Made by a program: the position numbers and the translations under genes
From: Bacillota bacterium
GTDB taxonomy: Bacteria > Bacillota > Proteinivoracia > UBA4975
Assembly: GCA_012727415.1 (NCBI GenBank)
Contig: JAAYHI010000075.1
Span: 1-8,316 of the forward strand
Length of the DNA stretch: 8,316 nt
Direction: 5' to 3'
Shown: one piece after another, positions 5,738 through 8,316 of the stretch
How the letters are laid out: each line of letters opens with the position of its first letter
Position numbering within the stretch: position 1 is the first letter of the stretch
The notes under the pieces: model-generated
What the model saw: the letters and a program-made list of their open reading frames with translations, nothing else
Told to the model about the DNA's origin: nothing
The model's database searches: none

Positions 5738-5750
5738 AGTAATGATTACT
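5738..5750. promoter_or_regulatory. PerR/Fur-like palindromic operator candidate
   Basis: AGTAAT-G-ATTACT is a perfect 6-1-6 palindrome. Its core TAATNATTA equals the centre of the PerR box (TTATAATNATTATAA), while the outer bases differ. It covers about +4 to +16 relative to the predicted transcription start, a position suited to repression. Rubrerythrins in clostridia are commonly controlled by PerR, which fits. Confidence 0.45.
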
Positions 5751-5775
5751 AAAAAGGTGAAAGGAAGTGTTACTG

Positions 5776-6312
5776 GTGGCAAACATCAAAGGAACCCAAA
5801 CTGAAAAAAACCTCATGGCTGCCTTTGCCGGGGAGTCACAGGCCCGGAACAAATACCACTTTTATTCTCAGGTAGCTAAAAAAGAGGGTTATGAGCACAT
5901 CGCAAAGGTTTTTTACGAAACTGCCGAGAATGAAAGGGCACATGCCAAGCAGGCCTTTAAGTACTTAGGAGCCTTGGGCAACACCATCGAAAATCTCAAG
6001 GATGCCGCAGACGGCGAGAATTATGAATGGAGCACCATGTACAAAGAGTTTGAAGAAGTTGCCCGCAAAGAGGGTTTCGAGGAAATAGCCGACTGGTTCC
6101 ATGAAGTTGCCGAAGTGGAAGAGGAGCACGAAAAGCGGTATCTCAAGCTGTTGGCCAATATAAAAGAGGGCAGAGTCTTTAAACGCGAAGAGAAGGTGCA
6201 GTGGCGCTGCCTCAACTGCGGGTATATTCATACCGGCATTGAGGCCCCTGAAATCTGTCCTGCCTGTTTCCATCCGCAAGCCTGGTACGAGGAGTACAAG
6301 GAAAACTACTAA
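5776..6312 (+). CDS. rbr: Rubrerythrin
   Basis: This is a 178-residue cytoplasmic non-haem iron protein that reduces hydrogen peroxide to water using electrons passed through rubredoxin. The N-terminal four-helix domain carries the diiron ligands: Glu20 (AGESQARNKY), an ExxH at Glu53/His56 (ENERAH), Glu residues near 94-97 and a second ExxH at Glu115/His118 (VEEEHEK). The C-terminal rubredoxin-like domain has CLNCGY (Cys145, Cys148) and CPAC (Cys161, Cys164), with the 12-residue gap typical of rubrerythrin. The GTG at 5776 is chosen because AAAGGA (5760-5765) lies about 10 bases upstream and the resulting MANIKGTQTEKNL matches other rubrerythrins; an earlier GTG at 5767 abuts the ribosome site. 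It is the first gene of a two-gene operon, likely induced by oxygen or peroxide through the operator upstream. Confidence 0.95.
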   Translation: MANIKGTQTEKNLMAAFAGESQARNKYHFYSQVAKKEGYEHIAKVFYETAENERAHAKQAFKYLGALGNTIENLKDAADGENYEWSTMYKEFEEVARKEGFEEIADWFHEVAEVEEEHEKRYLKLLANIKEGRVFKREEKVQWRCLNCGYIHTGIEAPEICPACFHPQAWYEEYKENY

Positions 6313-6332
6313 AATCAGGGGGAGGAAAAATT

Positions 6333-6662
6333 ATGTGGCAATGTGGAGTATGTGGTTACATTCATGAGGGGGACGGCCCTCCGGATAAATGCCCCAAATG
6401 CGGTGCCCCTAAAGAAAAGTTCACAGTTTTGGATGAAAAACGGGTTGGCTTGATTGAGCGCTCGCGCTTTGGCAATTCACTGCTGATGGAGCTGGGCAGT
6501 CATTTGGCTGTCATTATGGAGCTGGCCGAGCTGGGTATCGAAGACGACCTGGATCCAGCCTGCGTCAAGTTGTACAAGGAATGCAAGGATTTTGCCACTT
6601 TTGCCCGCCAGTCTCTCAAGGCGGAAATTGAAACTCACATCAGCAAGGGAAAATGGGGATAA
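6333..6662 (+). CDS. Rubredoxin-domain protein with helical C-terminus
   Basis: This 109-residue protein starts with a compact rubredoxin-type iron site: Cys4 and Cys7 (MWQCGVCGYIHEG) and Cys20 and Cys23 (KCPKCGAPKEKF), similar to the rubrerythrin C-terminal domain. Residues about 35-109 are predicted helical (ERSRFGNSLLMELGSHLAVIMELAELG and a second helix pair) and contain two extra cysteines (77 and 84). The helical part lacks ExxH diiron motifs, so it is not a second rubrerythrin. The ATG is preceded 7 bases away by GGAGG (6321-6325) and lies 20 bases after the rubrerythrin stop. A reasonable role is electron donor or partner of rubrerythrin, inferred from the operon and iron site. The function of the helical half is unknown. 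Confidence 0.85.
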   Translation: MWQCGVCGYIHEGDGPPDKCPKCGAPKEKFTVLDEKRVGLIERSRFGNSLLMELGSHLAVIMELAELGIEDDLDPACVKLYKECKDFATFARQSLKAEIETHISKGKWG

Positions 6663-6691
6663 AAAAAGCGGGATTTCTTCCCGCTTTTTTT
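6661..6691. terminator. Bidirectional rho-independent terminator after the rubrerythrin operon
   Basis: GCGGGA (6668-6673) pairs with TCCCGC (6679-6684) around a 5-base loop, flanked by seven A (6661-6667) and seven T (6685-6691). It overlaps the stop codons of both convergent genes and serves both strands. Confidence 0.92.
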
Positions 6692-7874
6692 ATATCCTGA
6701 TGCCAAATTGCCGCCACCAATCTATAGCTTCCTGGTTTCTAAGGCCGCCATGGACCTGAACCATCGAGAGATCTGAGCGCCCGTTGCCTTCAATGATACA
6801 GGGCCCCTCGGGGGTGATAGCCACATCCCAGGCAATGTAAGGCAAGATGGGAGCAACTTTGGCGGCTTGTCTGACGGCATCCTTCAGTTCTTGCCAATAG
6901 GGCAACAGGACACCTTCGAATTTTACTTGGGTATCGGGGTGAAAGCTGATAGGAGCAATTATTTTTTGGGAAAAGTTGATGTCGTAGCTGCCTGTCGACA
7001 GCCTGCCGCTTTCCATATCAATGCCCACGCAGAGGCTGCCTTTGCCCCAGTTGTCTATTTCAGCGCCGTGGGTTCCCAACTTGATAATAGCTCCCCACAG
7101 CTTGACATCCCTGGTATCGTAGAGGGTGTTGATGCGCACTGAGTTGACGGCATGGGGATAGATGGCATTGAGGTCATCGTGCTGAAGCAGCCTGTCCTCG
7201 ATGATGTAGTGAATCTTTTTAAAGTTCTTGGCAAACTCTGTCAGGGGCACTTTTTTGCCGCTGATCAGGAGACTGACATCGTTGCCTTCATTGCAGACAT
7301 CTGCAACCACTATTCTCGCGCCGCTGCTGCCCCGGATGGGCTTGATGACTACCTTGTGCCCGTCCATTCTCTTAAATATATCCGGGAGGTCCTCAAAGCC
7401 AAAGATCTCACCGGTATCTTTCCAGACGCCCCCGTTTTTGTGAAAGTAGCCCCAGCATTTAGGGAGGGCAACAGGATATTTGTCAAAGTAATTGTGGAAA
7501 ATCCATTTATTGCTGAGGACGACATTGTTGCGCAGGTTTACCTGGCCAAGCTTGCTGAAATAGATGTTGTCTGTCACGAAAGATTTGACCTTTTTCCTCA
7601 AGGGGGCCTTGTCCTCATACATGCGATAATTATAGTAAGATTTCGGCAACAGGCCGTAACGAACCCAACCCCAAAGGCATTCCCAGACCTGAAGCAGGAA
7701 GCTCCGGTCCGCCTGCCGGGCAAGTTTAAGAAAATTAAATTCCACAAAACCGCCCACCTGTTCTTTAAAGGTGCGGATTTTGTATTCCAGTTTACTTAAT
7801 AATTTCACTGCCTTCCCCTCCCCTAGTCCCTTGGACAAGTTAATAGATAGTGCTGCTATCAGAAATATTATCAC
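6690..7874 (-). CDS. ATP-grasp enzyme, sugar-transfer-associated family
   Basis: This 394-residue protein is assigned to the ATPgrasp_ST type (PF14397), proteins often found near polysaccharide genes and thought to ligate an amino or carboxyl group using ATP. Supporting motifs are VVIKPIRGSSGARIVV (175-190) with an ATP-binding Lys178, HAVNSVRINTL (241-251), DNWGKGSLCVGID (274-286) and WDVAITPEGPCIIEGNG (349-365) with metal-ligand Glu362 and Asn364. The GTG at 7874 has GGAGG 7 bases upstream on the minus strand. A second in-frame GTG at 7808 follows a GGGGAGGGG run and would give a 372-residue protein starting MKLLSKLEYK, more like family members; the extra 22 residues form a hydrophobic MIIFLIAALS segment. 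No glycosyltransferase or capsule gene is next to it. The substrate is unknown. Confidence 0.82.
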   Translation of the reverse strand: MIIFLIAALSINLSKGLGEGKAVKLLSKLEYKIRTFKEQVGGFVEFNFLKLARQADRSFLLQVWECLWGWVRYGLLPKSYYNYRMYEDKAPLRKKVKSFVTDNIYFSKLGQVNLRNNVVLSNKWIFHNYFDKYPVALPKCWGYFHKNGGVWKDTGEIFGFEDLPDIFKRMDGHKVVIKPIRGSSGARIVVADVCNEGNDVSLLISGKKVPLTEFAKNFKKIHYIIEDRLLQHDDLNAIYPHAVNSVRINTLYDTRDVKLWGAIIKLGTHGAEIDNWGKGSLCVGIDMESGRLSTGSYDINFSQKIIAPISFHPDTQVKFEGVLLPYWQELKDAVRQAAKVAPILPYIAWDVAITPEGPCIIEGNGRSDLSMVQVHGGLRNQEAIDWWRQFGIRI

Positions 7875-7934
7875 ACATAGGCCTCCAAGAAAAATTTTAT
7901 TTCTCGCTGAGGGAAAGGGTAATTATTCCCACCT

Positions 7935-7964
7935 TTGACCTATATTATAAACACAAAGTATGGT
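7935..7964 (+). promoter_or_regulatory. Weak promoter candidate for the amidohydrolase gene
   Basis: TTGACC (7935-7940) is a good -35 box, but the -10 at 18-base spacing is only TATGGT (7959-7964). An extended -10 element TGGTATTAT (7961-7969) lies nearby at too long a spacing. On the minus strand a perfect TATAAT sits at 7944-7949 without a clear -35. The AT-rich divergent region 7875-7959 probably holds promoters for both genes. Confidence 0.3.
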
Positions 7965-8316
7965 ATTATTTATACAATTGGATACTAAAGGAGCGGTCAG
8001 GATAAACACATGGAAAATTGAAGCCAGAGAAATACAGGAGCAGTTAATCAAATGGCGGCGCTGGTGTCACCAACATCCTGGAATAGGGTTTGACGTTGAG
8101 GAAACCGCCGATTATATTGCTGCCCATCTCCGGGAATGGGGAGTGGAAGTTGAAAGGGGCATAGGTAAATCGGGAGTAGTGGGTATAATACGAGGGGCCT
8201 GGCCCGGACCGGTGATCGGCATCCGTGCAGACATGGATGCCCTGCCTATTCAGGAGGAAAACGAGCATCCCTATGTCTCCAAAACCCCTGGTAAAATGCA
8301 CGCCTGTGGCCATGAC
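7960..8316 (+). CDS. M20D family metallo-amidohydrolase, N-terminal part (right end cut by window)
   Basis: The frame is open to the window edge. The sequence EIQEQLIKWRRWCHQHPGIGFDVEETADYIAAHL, followed by GIRADMDALPIQEENEHPYVSKTPGKMHACGHD, matches M20D amidohydrolases. These hydrolyse N-acyl amino acids and related amides (HipO, YxeP, ILR1 relatives). HACGHD carries the Cys and His metal ligands; ADMDALP is also characteristic. About a quarter of the usual 390-400 residues is visible. The start is uncertain: ATG at 7960 and TTG at 7978 are in frame but lack ribosome sites. The good site AAAGGAG (7987-7993) points to an ATA at 8002 (INTWKIEAREIQ), which also fits family N-termini best. The longest canonical start is given here. 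The gene is divergent from the ATP-grasp gene. Confidence 0.88.
   Translation, partial: MVLFIQLDTKGAVRINTWKIEAREIQEQLIKWRRWCHQHPGIGFDVEETADYIAAHLREWGVEVERGIGKSGVVGIIRGAWPGPVIGIRADMDALPIQEENEHPYVSKTPGKMHACGHD
7987..7993 (+). promoter_or_regulatory. Ribosome binding site that points to a non-canonical ATA start
   Basis: AAAGGAG lies 8 bases before an in-frame ATA at 8002 and has no ATG, GTG or TTG in frame at usable spacing. The ATG at 8010 is in another frame and stops after three codons. The true start is either ATA, or an upstream canonical codon without a ribosome site, or there is a base error at 8004. Confidence 0.4.

Noticed and set aside
5123..5782. A 219-codon open frame on the minus strand
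   Set aside because: It lies antisense to the sensor kinase gene and the rubrerythrin promoter; its translation is rich in Cys, His and Pro with no recognisable motifs, so it is a shadow of the plus-strand coding pattern.
7152..7799. A 215-codon open frame on the plus strand
   Set aside because: It mirrors the well-supported ATP-grasp gene on the other strand and has no motifs or convincing ribosome site.
7944..7949. Perfect TATAAT on the minus strand upstream of the ATP-grasp gene
   Set aside because: No acceptable -35 box at 16-18 bases and the region is AT-rich, so it is not called as a separate promoter.
1..8316. Search for CRISPR repeats, tRNA genes, insertion sequences, toxin-antitoxin pairs and phage genes
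   Set aside because: No spaced direct repeats, cloverleaf sequences, transposase motifs or phage-like genes were seen on either strand.

Overview
The window looks like an ordinary chromosomal stretch from an anaerobic, probably endospore-forming, low-to-mid-GC Gram-positive bacterium of the Clostridia type. The evidence is strong AAGGAGG-type ribosome binding sites, a YlbF/YmcA-family protein, a DUF503 (YlxP-like) protein, a DUF1893 protein, a rubrerythrin operon, and a good match to a sigma-H promoter. The genus cannot be named from this sequence alone. There is no tRNA, rRNA, CRISPR array, insertion sequence or phage gene in view.

Layout. (1) 1-2121: the end of an unrecognised protein, then an ABC-2 type exporter (ATPase and membrane subunit overlapping by ATGA), closed by a bidirectional terminator shared with the convergent YlbF-family gene. 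(2) 2162-3595: the YlbF-family gene (minus) and a DUF503 gene (plus) diverge from one intergenic region. They are followed by a short possible 40-codon ORF coupled by ATGA to a DUF1893 gene and a terminator. (3) 3691-4611: a YegS/DagK-type lipid kinase. (4) 4682-5671: a sigma-H-like promoter in front of a PAS + histidine-kinase-like protein whose phosphoacceptor His and ATP-binding N and G1 residues appear to be missing. (5) 5700-6662: a sigma-A-like promoter with a PerR/Fur-like palindrome, driving a two-gene operon for rubrerythrin and a rubredoxin-domain protein, closed by a bidirectional terminator. (6) 6690-7874 (minus): an ATP-grasp enzyme of the sugar-transfer-associated family. (7) 7960 to the right edge: the start of an M20D-type metallo-amidohydrolase.

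The genes do not form one pathway. The only clear functional units are the ABC exporter pair and the rubrerythrin/rubredoxin pair (peroxide detoxification in an anaerobe). The most unusual item is the degenerate sensor kinase with its sigma-H promoter, a candidate regulator of the stationary or sporulation phase. I saw no convincing evidence of a wholly new multi-gene system. The remaining observations are unusual start codons, a coupled small ORF and lone enzymes of unknown substrate.
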